Positions 43,101 to 52,100 of a DNA stretch of 64,000 nucleotides are shown in pieces. Position 1 is the first letter of the stretch. Every line of letters starts with the position of its first letter. This DNA comes from Winogradskyella sp. PG-2 (GTDB lineage Bacteria; Bacteroidota; Bacteroidia; Flavobacteriales; Flavobacteriaceae): the NCBI RefSeq assembly GCF_000828715.1, contig NZ_AP014583.1, forward strand, positions 3,284,001 to 3,348,000, given 5' to 3'. Below the pieces are notes generated by a model, which worked only from the letters and a program-made list of their open reading frames with translations, made no database searches and had not been told where the DNA came from. Both the position numbers and the translations under genes were made by a program.

Positions 43101-45093
43101 TAGCTTCATTATGACAATCTTTACAATCTGAGTTAGATGGGAAATGCCACGTTTGGGTCCTTGTACCTGAACTAGTTGCTATTTCAATAGGTTCATCTAA
43201 ACTTGTTACTTGCAAAGTTGCGTCGGTTTGTGCCTCATTCCAATTATAAGTAAGAAAGTACATTTCACCATTTTCATCTACAACAGAAATTCTAGTCTCA
43301 ATTTTCCTTGTTACTAAAGGGTTATTATCATCTATTTGTAAATCAAAATGTTTAACTATTACTGTTCCAGGTGGAAATTCCCAATCACTATATTCAGAAG
43401 ATTTAATCTGTTCTGTCGGACCAGAATGGACACCATCTGTATTTGGCACCGCAATCCAACGCTTTTTCAATGCGCCATCAGACCAAAATGATTCATATAA
43501 TTCATAAGGTACAAAACCATCAATGACATCTAATGTGGACATATCAGAGAACACACCTGTATCAGAAAGTAAAATAGGCGGATCTCCTCCATTTAAATCA
43601 TCATCAATTAATTTGTATATGTTTGTATTTGATCCTAGTCTTAAAATAAACAACTCACCTTGATCATCTTCACCAAATGAAATAATATCTTGTGGTAAGA
43701 ATGTTCCAATTTGGACATAATCACCAGTATCTGTTTCTACAGAAAAAATCTCATCTCCACCACCATAATCTGCACATATGTATTTTCCATAAAGTTCTGG
43801 TATTCCTGTTCCTCTATAAACAAAACCGCCAGTTATTGAATTTGCTATATCATGTCCAAATGATTTTAAAGGTTCTTCATGGCTCATGTTATTAAAAAGA
43901 TTTGAGTAACAACCAGGGCCATTTGAAGTACCTTCAAATAATGGCCATCCATAATTTGCTCCAGCATTCAATACATTAATTTCCTCTCTTGAGTTTAAGC
44001 CAACATCTCCTATGTAAAATTCACCGGTTTGACTGTCTTTTGTCATTCTAAATGGATTTCTTAAACCTATACTGTAGTATTCTTCAAAGAAATCTCCTGA
44101 AACATAAACATCAGCAGGATCAGTTGTCGTAAGGTTTAGTTGGCCATAAATATTTGTGCTTGAATTTGGTGTAGTATCTGAGAATGGATTGTCATTAGGT
44201 ATCCAATATTCTACACCAGTAATTTCATCAGAATGTCCTACGTCTGCTGGTTTAGCTCTTACAGGTGCGTGGCTTTTGGTAGGGTCCTTATCAACATCAA
44301 TTCTTATAACTCCACCTTCTAAGTTATTAGCAATGTCCTGAGATCTTTCCCATGATGCCATATCTCCAGTAGTAAGATATAAAAACCCATCATCACCAAA
44401 ATCTAATCCTCCACCATAATGTGTAGTTCCATACATTCTATTTTTTAAAACAGTCGTACGAGAATTAGTTACAACGGTCATAGTTAAAGGATCGACTTCA
44501 AATCTTTCAAGAATTAAAAAGTTACCTTGATGCTCATTGTCGCTATAATTACAACCTTGACCTGTATATTGACCAAATCCAGGTAAATCTTGACCGTTCC
44601 AATTTTTAGTCGCATAATAAACATAAAAATAGTTTTTAGCATTAGATGGCGCATCAAATTCCGGGTGAATAGTAAGGCCTAAGAAACCTCCATCAGAGAC
44701 TAAACCAACTTCTGCTGATAAATCTAATAATGTGTTTTTAGTGGTTGTTGTTTCATCATTATCAAACCAGTATATAATGCCATTAAGTTGACCTAAAATA
44801 ACTTTATTCTGGTTTGGTACCATTTTAAAGGTAATTGGAAAGAAGAATCTTAAATTAGGAAAAGCAATTCTATAAGTTGCATCTAAGTCGGTATCAATTG
44901 TCTGAGGAAAAGCTGCATTTGCATAAGGAGCTATTACTTTTGGCGTTATTAATCCTGGTCCAGAAAAATATGGAAAGGCACTAAAGAATATTACAGAAGT
45001 AAAAAGGATTACAGGTATTATAACCTTAAATGACTTGGGGCTAATACATGGCATTATACTTCCAATAGGTTTTTTGGAAAAAAGATTTTTCAT
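40165..45093 (-). CDS. Secreted PQQ-type sugar dehydrogenase / diheme / T9SS protein
   Basis: The 1642-residue protein is multidomain. Residues about 50-490 form a glucose/sorbosone-dehydrogenase beta-propeller (THYGGGLDFGDDGFLYLTTGD, split after LDFGDD; NPFRMTKDSQTGEFYIGDVG). Residues about 515-830 match the HNE_0200-type domain with two c-type heme sites, CKDCH near 658 and CAYCH near 741, plus Met-rich DPSTMMPPISKT near 804. Residues about 840-1060 are a carbohydrate-binding-like beta region. The rest is beta-sandwich repeats and a T9SS type A sorting domain (about 1565-1642, ending KRIEKLIVK). It would oxidise a sugar or aldose outside the cell with PQQ and pass electrons to heme. The substrate is unknown. 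It has its own terminator, and an upstream element shared with two other genes. Confidence 0.85.
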   Translation of the reverse strand: MKNLFSKKPIGSIMPCISPKSFKVIIPVILFTSVIFFSAFPYFSGPGLITPKVIAPYANAAFPQTIDTDLDATYRIAFPNLRFFFPITFKMVPNQNKVILGQLNGIIYWFDNDETTTTKNTLLDLSAEVGLVSDGGFLGLTIHPEFDAPSNAKNYFYVYYATKNWNGQDLPGFGQYTGQGCNYSDNEHQGNFLILERFEVDPLTMTVVTNSRTTVLKNRMYGTTHYGGGLDFGDDGFLYLTTGDMASWERSQDIANNLEGGVIRIDVDKDPTKSHAPVRAKPADVGHSDEITGVEYWIPNDNPFSDTTPNSSTNIYGQLNLTTTDPADVYVSGDFFEEYYSIGLRNPFRMTKDSQTGEFYIGDVGLNSREEINVLNAGANYGWPLFEGTSNGPGCYSNLFNNMSHEEPLKSFGHDIANSITGGFVYRGTGIPELYGKYICADYGGGDEIFSVETDTGDYVQIGTFLPQDIISFGEDDQGELFILRLGSNTNIYKLIDDDLNGGDPPILLSDTGVFSDMSTLDVIDGFVPYELYESFWSDGALKKRWIAVPNTDGVHSGPTEQIKSSEYSDWEFPPGTVIVKHFDLQIDDNNPLVTRKIETRISVVDENGEMYFLTYNWNEAQTDATLQVTSLDEPIEIATSSGTRTQTWHFPSNSDCKDCHNEANKGGLGLKTRYLNTDYTYSETGLTANQLVTLSHLGIIDETITDSDTVDLISNKSLDDTNASLDEKARSYLDLNCAYCHRHDNNNRANFDLRYFNSLEATELLTASILSPLGIDPNEKIIYTGDASKSILYHRMNSVDPSTMMPPISKTIVDQPAVNVIEQWINQLDPNFIEAHNPNPISNLALLESAQLSGYVGLGNNRGAPIDILYDPSVDDYKVITQFSEYGVPYNGTSNNLGTVNADNGFFWRVDWPEPKFINYITFGGSYPNQPQPNTMWRVSYLREGTWHTIEEGQGGWIDNNTGDSWSDTAIYEWGGSNQTPVYAEALRLQLYSDGVNDLYRIHLRGRGGNTQFSNGADVDTQPKASLIQFLPFNNYTTIDNITAGTQTGCDNNDNTYTQDVTITYTNAPLTGSLVVNGQSFPITTSPQTVTLTGLNSDGLDVEVEAEFTDGYNTNYKSNGVLFTAPDDCINIMVGIDESIVINGDHTVATGGSLQILEGGSVTINGNLIINGTVELNSTSNKFSSLIVTGTSTGNIKYKKHVNLFNGSNGNDLLAPPVKGQDFGDFASKNPNIFENPSNPTQKLFGPFDEPSGEYQIYSTVSNATTLLNSGEGYRGARDASEDPISGTTFVFEGEMETNTVDIQINDTASSSYTGWNLIGNPYPSYIDFDAFFLLNKDKLDIASYQAIYGYDGNASDGWTILNNTTTGLSIAPGQGFLVKNKPGLQTISFTPAMRVNGSSDDFILGRTSPIEDKDFSLKLNTDDLSYSTKFYFDSNTTLGLDPGYDAALFASILPEFVIYSNLVEGNSGVPYAIQSIDDSNLENVVINIGVNASQGQNIIFSVDENDIPDSKNVYLEDRLLNTFTLLNTDTYSIIADTNLSGIGRFYLSIESNLLSTNDLPLDELLIYTNNSEKTIVIEGSIKNATNFKLYDINGRILKSIKLDVANSLQTINVEELSAGIYIAELSSSANEKRIEKLIVK

Positions 45094-45184
45094 TTTATTT
45101 TTGATACAATAAATTAATAGCTATCGTAAATGTATCATTATTAGTCTAACAACTTGCATTGATTTATTTAAATTAACGAAAATT

Positions 45185-45208
45185 TCGATAAAGGCGCATT
45201 ATCTACGA
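45185..45208 (-). promoter_or_regulatory. Shared upstream element, copy 2
   Basis: On the minus strand it contains TCGTAGATAATG (45208-45197) then CCTTTATCGA, whose reverse is TCGATAAAG. It is 104 bases upstream of the ATG at 45093 (nearest edge about 92). It aligns base for base with copy 1 over about 26 positions. Confidence 0.5.
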
Positions 45209-45389
45209 TGAATGTAATTGTCAGATTATTAGATTTTTATATTCAAAAATAAAATACACTAAGCAATGAGGACAATTACTCTGAAATTTATAAAGATTCG
45301 TATTTTTTATTAGGAAAAATTTATAAATAACTAAAATTATTCAAATGTTTCTTTAAATACCACCATGTATTAGTATTTTATATAAATAT

Positions 45390-45986
45390 TTGTGCATTAA
45401 TAAAATTAATTTGGTAGAGAATATTTTTGGTTATATAAAAATACATAGTAATTGTGTATTAGTAATTTCATTTTTACTGCTTTTAAGTTGTGGAAGTTCA
45501 AAACGATCCAACGCATTAGAATTAGAGACTTTTGATGCACAGAAGCTATTGATAGGTTCTGGTAAATTTAAATTTACTGCTGAGACCGCTTTTTCAATGC
45601 AGTCAAATGATGTTATTGATGTTACAAATGCTTTAATACGTCAAACGGAAAATGCTAATGGAAGATTTTCTTTAAGTGCTAATAATGATTATATAATTAT
45701 ATCTCTAAATAAAGTTAAAGCTAACCTCACGTATTTTGGGGAGCTGCGCACTGCAGCTTACTCAGATACAAGAGACACAACTATTATTTTTGACCAAGAA
45801 CCTCAAGCTTATAAGGTTAATGAAAATGAGAAAAAGAAAACGATAACACTTACTTTTAGAATTAAAAATTCAACTGAGCAATTTAATATTAAAATGCTTT
45901 TATTCTCTAATAAAACAGCTAGTGTTTATATCTATAGCTCTAACCGAACTACAATTAGGTACAATGGTAAAGTAAGTAGTTTATAG
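45390..45986 (+). CDS. DUF4251 lipoprotein
   Basis: The 198-residue protein has a hydrophobic segment and lipobox (LLLLSCGSS, Cys about residue 34) and a DUF4251 domain (about 50-195), with YIIISLNKVKANLTYFGELR, split here, and the closing strand TASVYIYSSNRTTIRYNG. The family is a Bacteroidota-specific beta-rich lipoprotein group of unknown role. There is no ATG ahead of the lipobox; I use TTG at 45390, and TTG at 45411 is an alternative. It is divergent from the 1642-residue protein gene with a 296-base spacer that holds shared element copy 2 and no other gene. Confidence 0.8.
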   Translation: MCINKINLVENIFGYIKIHSNCVLVISFLLLLSCGSSKRSNALELETFDAQKLLIGSGKFKFTAETAFSMQSNDVIDVTNALIRQTENANGRFSLSANNDYIIISLNKVKANLTYFGELRTAAYSDTRDTTIIFDQEPQAYKVNENEKKKTITLTFRIKNSTEQFNIKMLLFSNKTASVYIYSSNRTTIRYNGKVSSL

Positions 45987-45995
45987 AATTAGTTT

Positions 45996-46589
45996 TTATT
46001 TATTACAAATATCCGAAGCTAGACTTATAGTATTTAATTCATTCCAAATTTCATTTTTAAAATCTAAACTAGAAATTCTAAAAAACATTAAATACTTATC
46101 CTGTTCTGAGCAATATGATGTTTCTATAGTCACATAGAGGTCTATAATTTCTCTAGTAAAAAAAGAATCGTGTACCTTCATCTTACCTCTAAAACCGGGT
46201 GATTCAGACTTGTTTTCTAGTTTTTTGAATTCTACTTGAGTTTTTGGTACAACAAAACCTCTCTCTTTGTTTACAGCTTCCATTAAACCATCATAATATA
46301 GTTTCATATTTGTTTCAATCATTTCTATTGTTGGCATATCTTTAAGATTGATATTCCAAACAAAAGCATAAGTAAAAAATTCGGTGCCTTCTGGTTTACT
46401 CCAGTTCTTTGCAAATCTCAAGTCTTCGTAACCTTCATAATTAATATCTTGTGCGAAGCTTAAAGGAAATTTAATTACCTCTTTTAGCCAAGTACTATCT
46501 GCGTTTAGCATATACAATTCTTCGTGTTCCTGACCAAAAAGCACTACGGTATAGAATAGTGTTATAATAATTATAATATGTTTCATCAT
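45996..46589 (-). CDS. Secreted protein of unknown function
   Basis: The 197-residue protein has a signal peptide (MMKHIIIIITLFYTVVLFGQ, cleavage after G19 or Q20). The mature part is mixed alpha/beta, with two Cys (SYCSEQDK and ASDICNK) far apart that could form a disulfide in the periplasm. I do not recognise a family. It follows the YceI gene by 4 bases on the same strand, so they form a two-gene operon and may share a function at the envelope. Confidence 0.72.
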   Translation of the reverse strand: MMKHIIIIITLFYTVVLFGQEHEELYMLNADSTWLKEVIKFPLSFAQDINYEGYEDLRFAKNWSKPEGTEFFTYAFVWNINLKDMPTIEMIETNMKLYYDGLMEAVNKERGFVVPKTQVEFKKLENKSESPGFRGKMKVHDSFFTREIIDLYVTIETSYCSEQDKYLMFFRISSLDFKNEIWNELNTISLASDICNK

Positions 46590-46593
46590 GTAA

Positions 46594-47151
46594 TTATAAG
46601 CTTAATGTGATTTCAAAACCAATACCATCTGCAATAGCTCCATCTCTTAATTTACTGTTGTAATCTATTCCCCAACGTTGTCTATCAATTTTAAACTTAG
46701 TCGTCATTAGTTGGGTTTCATAATTCACTTTTGCCTGAAAAGCTATTGGCAAGGTAATATCTTTTATAGTAAGATTAGCATAAATCTTCATACTCGTATT
46801 ATCATGATATTCTACTCTAGAAATTACTAATTTTGCTGTAGGAAATCGATCAACTGCAAAGAAGTCTTCGTTTTTTAGATGAGCTACAAGACTTTTATTA
46901 GCTTCTTCGTCGTCAAGATCATCACAAGTTATAGATGTCATGTCGATAATAAATTCACCTCCAGAAATGACATCTTTGCTTTTTATGAAATAGCCTTTTG
47001 AGACATTAATTTTTCCATTATGACCACCAAAGTAAAAGGAATATTCATCTGACCATTTAATTTCACTTTTATTAGTGTTAATCTTAAGTTGTTCTTGAGC
47101 ATAAATTGTTATGCTAAATAAAAATACGATTAATGTGATTTGTTTTTTCAT
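46594..47151 (-). CDS. YceI-family periplasmic lipid-binding protein
   Basis: The 185-residue protein has a signal peptide (ending IYAQ, residue about 18) and the YceI lipocalin-like barrel. Family landmarks are KINTNKSEIKWSDEY, GKINVSKGYFIKSKD, a FPTAKLVISRVEY strand (about 103-115), and LTIKDITLPIAF. YceI proteins bind long-chain isoprenoids such as polyprenols or quinones in the periplasm. The short Cys-containing loop (ITCDDLDDEE) is not a usual feature. It is divergent from the winged-helix membrane regulator, with 127 bases between the ATG codons, and may be its target. Confidence 0.88.
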   Translation of the reverse strand: MKKQITLIVFLFSITIYAQEQLKINTNKSEIKWSDEYSFYFGGHNGKINVSKGYFIKSKDVISGGEFIIDMTSITCDDLDDEEANKSLVAHLKNEDFFAVDRFPTAKLVISRVEYHDNTSMKIYANLTIKDITLPIAFQAKVNYETQLMTTKFKIDRQRWGIDYNSKLRDGAIADGIGFEITLSL

Positions 47152-47278
47152 CTGATTTTTTCTTTTGAGTAAATGTTTTTGGTAAATCTAGAATCAGAAG
47201 TTTCAAAGAGTATCAAAAAAATGTAAAAGAAGTGTGAACACATGTAAAATGTCGTATAATTATATGTTCTTTGTGATT

Positions 47279-48148
47279 ATGAAGCGAATTATTTTAATCT
47301 TGTTCAGCCGATTCATCTTATGTCTCACTTTTTTGGTTATACTATCATGTGATACATCAGAGGACGCTGACTTTTCTGAGCTTACAAAAATTGCCTTACG
47401 AGATGCTGGCAATCAGCTTTTATTATCGCAAAGAGATTCTACTTCGTTAATTCTTCCAGTAATTGAATTAAATGAGAATACTTATCAATTAGCATTTAAT
47501 GAACCTCTAACTTTCGAACCGACTTCACTTGTTTCAATAGTGCAAGAAAGTATTCGTAGATTAGAATTACCTGAGCATTATATTGTTGAAGTAATGCAGT
47601 GTAATGATAGGGAAGTGGCTTATAGTTATCAAATAAGTGTTGAAGAAGAACAGACTATAATTCCTTGTAGTGATAGATATTTGCCAGAAGCTTGTTATCT
47701 TGTTAAAGTGAATTTTTTTAAATTAGTAAAGCCCTTTACTATAAGTGGTGTATTACTGCCTCTAGGTATTCTTTTAGCCCTAATTGGTATTTCCTTCTTA
47801 ATCCAAAAGCAACTAAAATCTAAAAATTTAAGCCCAAGTCAAAATGATAAAAACATTGAAAAGCTAGGTAGTTTCTATTTTTATCCTGAACAGAATAAAC
47901 TTGTTAAAGAAGCTGAAGAAATTGCACTGTCAAAAAAAGAATGTGAGTTACTAGGGCTTTTTGTAGCTAATCCTAATCAGATTATTAAACGAGATGAACT
48001 CACAAAACGTCTTTGGGAGGATAACGGGGTTTTTGTTGGTCGTAGTCTAGATACTTATATTTCTAAACTTCGTAAAAAGTTAAAGAGTGATACTTCAATT
48101 AAACTTTCAAATGTTCATGGTGTTGGCTATAAGTTAGAAGTAAACTAA
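47279..48148 (+). CDS. Membrane-anchored winged-helix transcriptional regulator (ToxR-like)
   Basis: From the ATG at 47279 the protein is 289 residues. The N-terminal hydrophobic segment (about 1-24) ends in LSCD, a possible signal or lipobox. A periplasmic sensor region (about 25-150) with several Cys follows, then a transmembrane helix (about 157-177, GVLLPLGILLALIGISFLI). The C-terminal OmpR/PhoB-type winged helix (about 190-289) ends LSNVHGVGYKLEVN with the recognition-helix region RSLDTYISKLRKKLK. It has no receiver or kinase domain, so it is a one-component regulator that senses an envelope signal. It is inverted relative to ToxR (DNA-binding end at the C-terminus). It faces the YceI operon. 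An upstream in-frame ATG at 47234 exists but adds no signal-like sequence. Confidence 0.85.
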   Translation: MKRIILILFSRFILCLTFLVILSCDTSEDADFSELTKIALRDAGNQLLLSQRDSTSLILPVIELNENTYQLAFNEPLTFEPTSLVSIVQESIRRLELPEHYIVEVMQCNDREVAYSYQISVEEEQTIIPCSDRYLPEACYLVKVNFFKLVKPFTISGVLLPLGILLALIGISFLIQKQLKSKNLSPSQNDKNIEKLGSFYFYPEQNKLVKEAEEIALSKKECELLGLFVANPNQIIKRDELTKRLWEDNGVFVGRSLDTYISKLRKKLKSDTSIKLSNVHGVGYKLEVN

Positions 48149-48157
48149 AATTTATAT

Positions 48158-49141
48158 TTACCTATAATAACTCTGACTAGTTCCCTTTGTACAAGCACAA
48201 TTACTAGCACTTTGTAGTAAATCTATGCCAATTGTTATAGCATGAGTACCAGAATTAAAGCCTGATAAATCATTTAAAGTCATCTGATATGAGTATGCAA
48301 AATAAAACTTGTTAACCATAACACCAGCCATAGGGCCAATATTAAGGGGTTTTAAGAATTGATCATTTAGGAAACGATAAGATCCTCCAATCCAATAGTA
48401 ATCTCCTTTTCTATTAAATTTTCTATATTTAAAATTGATGTCTGTAGCCGAACGCTTGTCACTATCAAACATTTGATAAAAGACAGAAGGCTCATACTCA
48501 ACGTCTTTGTTACTATTACTTCTAAGTACAAGTCCTGAATATAATTGATAGTTCAAAAGACGATCTGGTTCTAAACCAATATAAGGATCTGTATCTTTTG
48601 AGATTAAATTGTTAGCATTGAAACTCAAATAAAATGAGCGAAATCTGTACAAAATACCAGCGTCAAAATTATTATTTGATATGGCTCTATCACCATTAAT
48701 TGCCGGATCTAAAATTGGAATATCATATGTGGTATTGAAATTTTCAATATCAATTCTAAAACTATTAATGTTATATGACACACCAAAAGATAAAAACTGC
48801 TTTGTTTTATAGTCTAAAGTTAAATGATGGGCAAACGAGAATTTAACACCTTTTTGACGTGTATTACCATTTTTATCATTGTAGGCAGATATGCCAACTC
48901 CAGAACGATTAGCAATTCTAAAATCAGCATAAAGTGATTGATTATCTGGTGCATTTTTTATACCAACCCATTGTGTTAATCCATTAGCTCTAACTTTAAG
49001 GTTATCACCAATACCTGCATAAGTTGGTGATATTACAAAATCATTATCCGCAAGATATTGCGTCCAAACAGGTAAATTTAATTCTTGGCTATAGCTATAA
49101 GACATAACCAAAAGAAATATATATAGTGTGATTTTTTTCAT
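48158..49141 (-). CDS. sprF: PorP/SprF-family outer-membrane protein (SprF)
   Basis: The 327-residue protein has a signal peptide (ending SYSQ, about residue 19) and the PorP/SprF beta-barrel fold, starting LPVWTQYLADNDFVISPTYAG and ending in repeated aromatic strands (KFYFAYSYQMTLNDLSGFNSG, split here after SYQM). The C-terminus is SYYR. In Flavobacterium johnsoniae SprF is needed for secretion of SprB to the cell surface by the T9SS. Here it directly follows the giant adhesin gene (20-base gap), the same order. It is the last gene of the cluster. Confidence 0.87.
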   Translation of the reverse strand: MKKITLYIFLLVMSYSYSQELNLPVWTQYLADNDFVISPTYAGIGDNLKVRANGLTQWVGIKNAPDNQSLYADFRIANRSGVGISAYNDKNGNTRQKGVKFSFAHHLTLDYKTKQFLSFGVSYNINSFRIDIENFNTTYDIPILDPAINGDRAISNNNFDAGILYRFRSFYLSFNANNLISKDTDPYIGLEPDRLLNYQLYSGLVLRSNSNKDVEYEPSVFYQMFDSDKRSATDINFKYRKFNRKGDYYWIGGSYRFLNDQFLKPLNIGPMAGVMVNKFYFAYSYQMTLNDLSGFNSGTHAITIGIDLLQSASNCACTKGTSQSYYR

Positions 49142-49161
49142 ATTGTATCTTTTTATTATGC

Positions 49162-52100
49162 TTATCTATAAAGGGTAAAATGTCCAACAAATTCTTTAAC
49201 ATATTCAGAATCATTAGTTTTTACTACAAACCAATAATCTCCTGTAGGTAACTCTGTACCATTGTATCTTCCATCCCAAACTTCACCAACACGATAGGTT
49301 GCTATTTTCCGACCATAGCGATCAAAAATATCGAAGGTTAAATTTGGATAGTTTTCTACACATCCTGGTGACCAAGTGTCAGTTACACCATCTCCATTAG
49401 GTGTAAACCAATTAGGAATACAGATATCTTCAAACTCTAATTCTATTTGAGCTGTAGCAATACATCCAGCACTATCAGTAACTGTTACTGTATACAAACC
49501 AGATTCAGTAATTGTATAAACATTAACATCACCATAATCTTCACCATTCATAGTAAACTGATAACCACCAGCACCTCCATTAGCAATAGCTGTAAACTCA
49601 TTCAATTCACTTTCAGTAAGAGTTAAAGTAACAGGTTCATAACTCTCTATATCAAATAGTTCTGTCCTCTGAATACAACCATTGGTATGCCTCACATCTA
49701 TATAATAACCATTTCCTATTGGTACATTTGTAAAGATGTTACTGGTTTGGTATGTACCACCATCTAACGAATAATCTAAATCTGAAGGATCAGTAATAGA
49801 ATCATCTACAGTTACGGTAAGAATGTTGCTTTGCTCATTATTTTCACAGATATACTCTAGAGTTAATTCTGGATTAATGATTACAGCTTCCGGGAATGTA
49901 ATATTCCATGATGATTCACAACCCAATACATCACGTACGTATACGATATGGTCTCCACCGCCCAATCCTGTAAATTCGAATTGTGTTTGTGTTGCAGTTC
50001 CTGTTGTATAAGGACCATCATAATTATCTATACTGACACTATATGGTAAACTTCCGCCAGAAATATCTACACTAACTTCTCCGTTACCTTCACCTTCACA
50101 TACCTCAGGGAATAATGAATCCGCTACAATACTCAGAATTACTGGTACAGGCTCAACAATTGTAAAATCAAAAGTTAAATAACAACCCAATTCGTCCTGA
50201 ACAATTATTGTATAATCATCTGGCGAAAGATTTTCAAAAACATTATTTTCAAAAAATTGATTTAATTGCGGTGAAATTGCATATTTGATAATGCCAGTTC
50301 CACCAGATGCTGTAATTTCTACAGATCCATTATCTGTTCCTGGACATGTAATATTATTCACATTAATAGAAGCATCAAGTGGTGCTAAAGGCTCAATAAT
50401 AGTTATTATTGCAGTAGTTTCATTACAATCACCACTTTCTACCATAACTCTATAATCATCAGCAACCAAATCCGTAAAATAACCAGGACTATTTTGTGTT
50501 GCAGGAATAGTGTTTCCTAAACCATCTTGAAGCGTATACACATAATTTCCAAGTCCACCTTGTGCAGTTGCTGAAATAGAGCCATTATTATCACCTGTAC
50601 AATTAATTGTAGGATTAGTAGCATCTAAATTGATCACTAAGTCTGGTAATGGATCTATTGTTATTCCGTTTGAAACACTAGATATACAGCCATTAGCATC
50701 TCTTACATAATATTCATAAGTGCCAGCAGATACAATAAATGTAGTTGATGATGTAAATGTTCCTAATGTTGTAGTAAATGTACTATCATCACTATATGAA
50801 TAAGTTCCTGTTCCACCTGTTGCACTTAAGGTTAAAGATGAAGAAACAGTACATGTTTGTGAGGTAGCTAAAACTAAATTTGCCTCTATTGGTGTTGGCT
50901 CAGTAATTATGATATCTAATGATGTCATTTCACAATTAAAACCATCCGTAATTGTAATAGAGTAAGTACCAACACCTAAATCGGTAAACGTATTAGATGT
51001 TTGCGGCCCAGATGAGCTCACGGTTGGTAAAATAGTATTAAGTGTATACCTATAATTAGTGCCTTGTCCACCAGTAACTGTTGTTACTGTTATACTTGCA
51101 TCCTGATCACCAAAACACGATAACAAAGTTGTACTTGGAGTAAACGTTGCTGTAATTGGTGTAGGTTCGTCTAATGTTATAGTTTCTGAAATAATACAAC
51201 CTTCTGCATCTCTAACATTTACAGTATATGTTCCAGCTGATAAATCCGTAAATACATTGTTTGCTGCATACGTAATAGTTGCATCACCAGTCAATTCATA
51301 CTCATAATCTCCCCAACCACCATTTGCAATAGCAGTAATTGTACCTTGGTTGTTATTACAAGTGACATCAGCAGTTTCAGAAAGTGTGAGTGTTAAGTCT
51401 ACTGTAGGTGAAGCTATAATTACATTTGCTGTGTTAGAACAAAATGGTATTGCAGTTTCAGTTATTACTACTGAAAAGGTACCAGCTAGCATTCCTGTTA
51501 CAGTTTCAGGGTTTGTAGATGTGTTTGCATTTATAACTCCAGTAACCGAAGCACCTAAGTTATCAAAGACCTCATATGTGTAAGCTCCTGAATAATTTGT
51601 AATATTAATATCGAAAGCTCCACTATTATCACCAAAACAAGTGACCACAGTTGGAGTTAATGTAAATGTTGGAATTACAGCCTCTGGAACAGAAATTGTA
51701 ACATCTGTTGTACACAATGTTACAGCATCGGTTACCGTTGCAGTATAAATTCCTGATGGTACTCCTGAATATATATTTCCACTTAAACTTATTGATGCTG
51801 GATTTGGGGAAATAGTATAAGTATATGAACCCGATCCACCAGATTCGTTAATTGTAATTTCTCCATCATCATTATTACATGAAGGTAATGCCGTAACATC
51901 AGCTGTAATATCTATTGGCTCAGAAATATCAACTGAAACTAAGTTTCCACAACCATTAACATCTTGTATTTCTATAGTATGTGTACCAGCAAATAAATTA
52001 GATAATGTAAATGGTGCTGTTTGTGTTTGAAATGCTCCTCCATCAATGCTATAACTGTAAGGAGGAATTCCTGCAGTATCAAGCGTTACGTCTATTTCAT

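Noticed and set aside
51350..51583. Plus-strand ORF inside the sprB repeats, and similar ORFs within other large genes
   Set aside because: These are antisense shadows of the real genes, with low-complexity composition and no promoter match.
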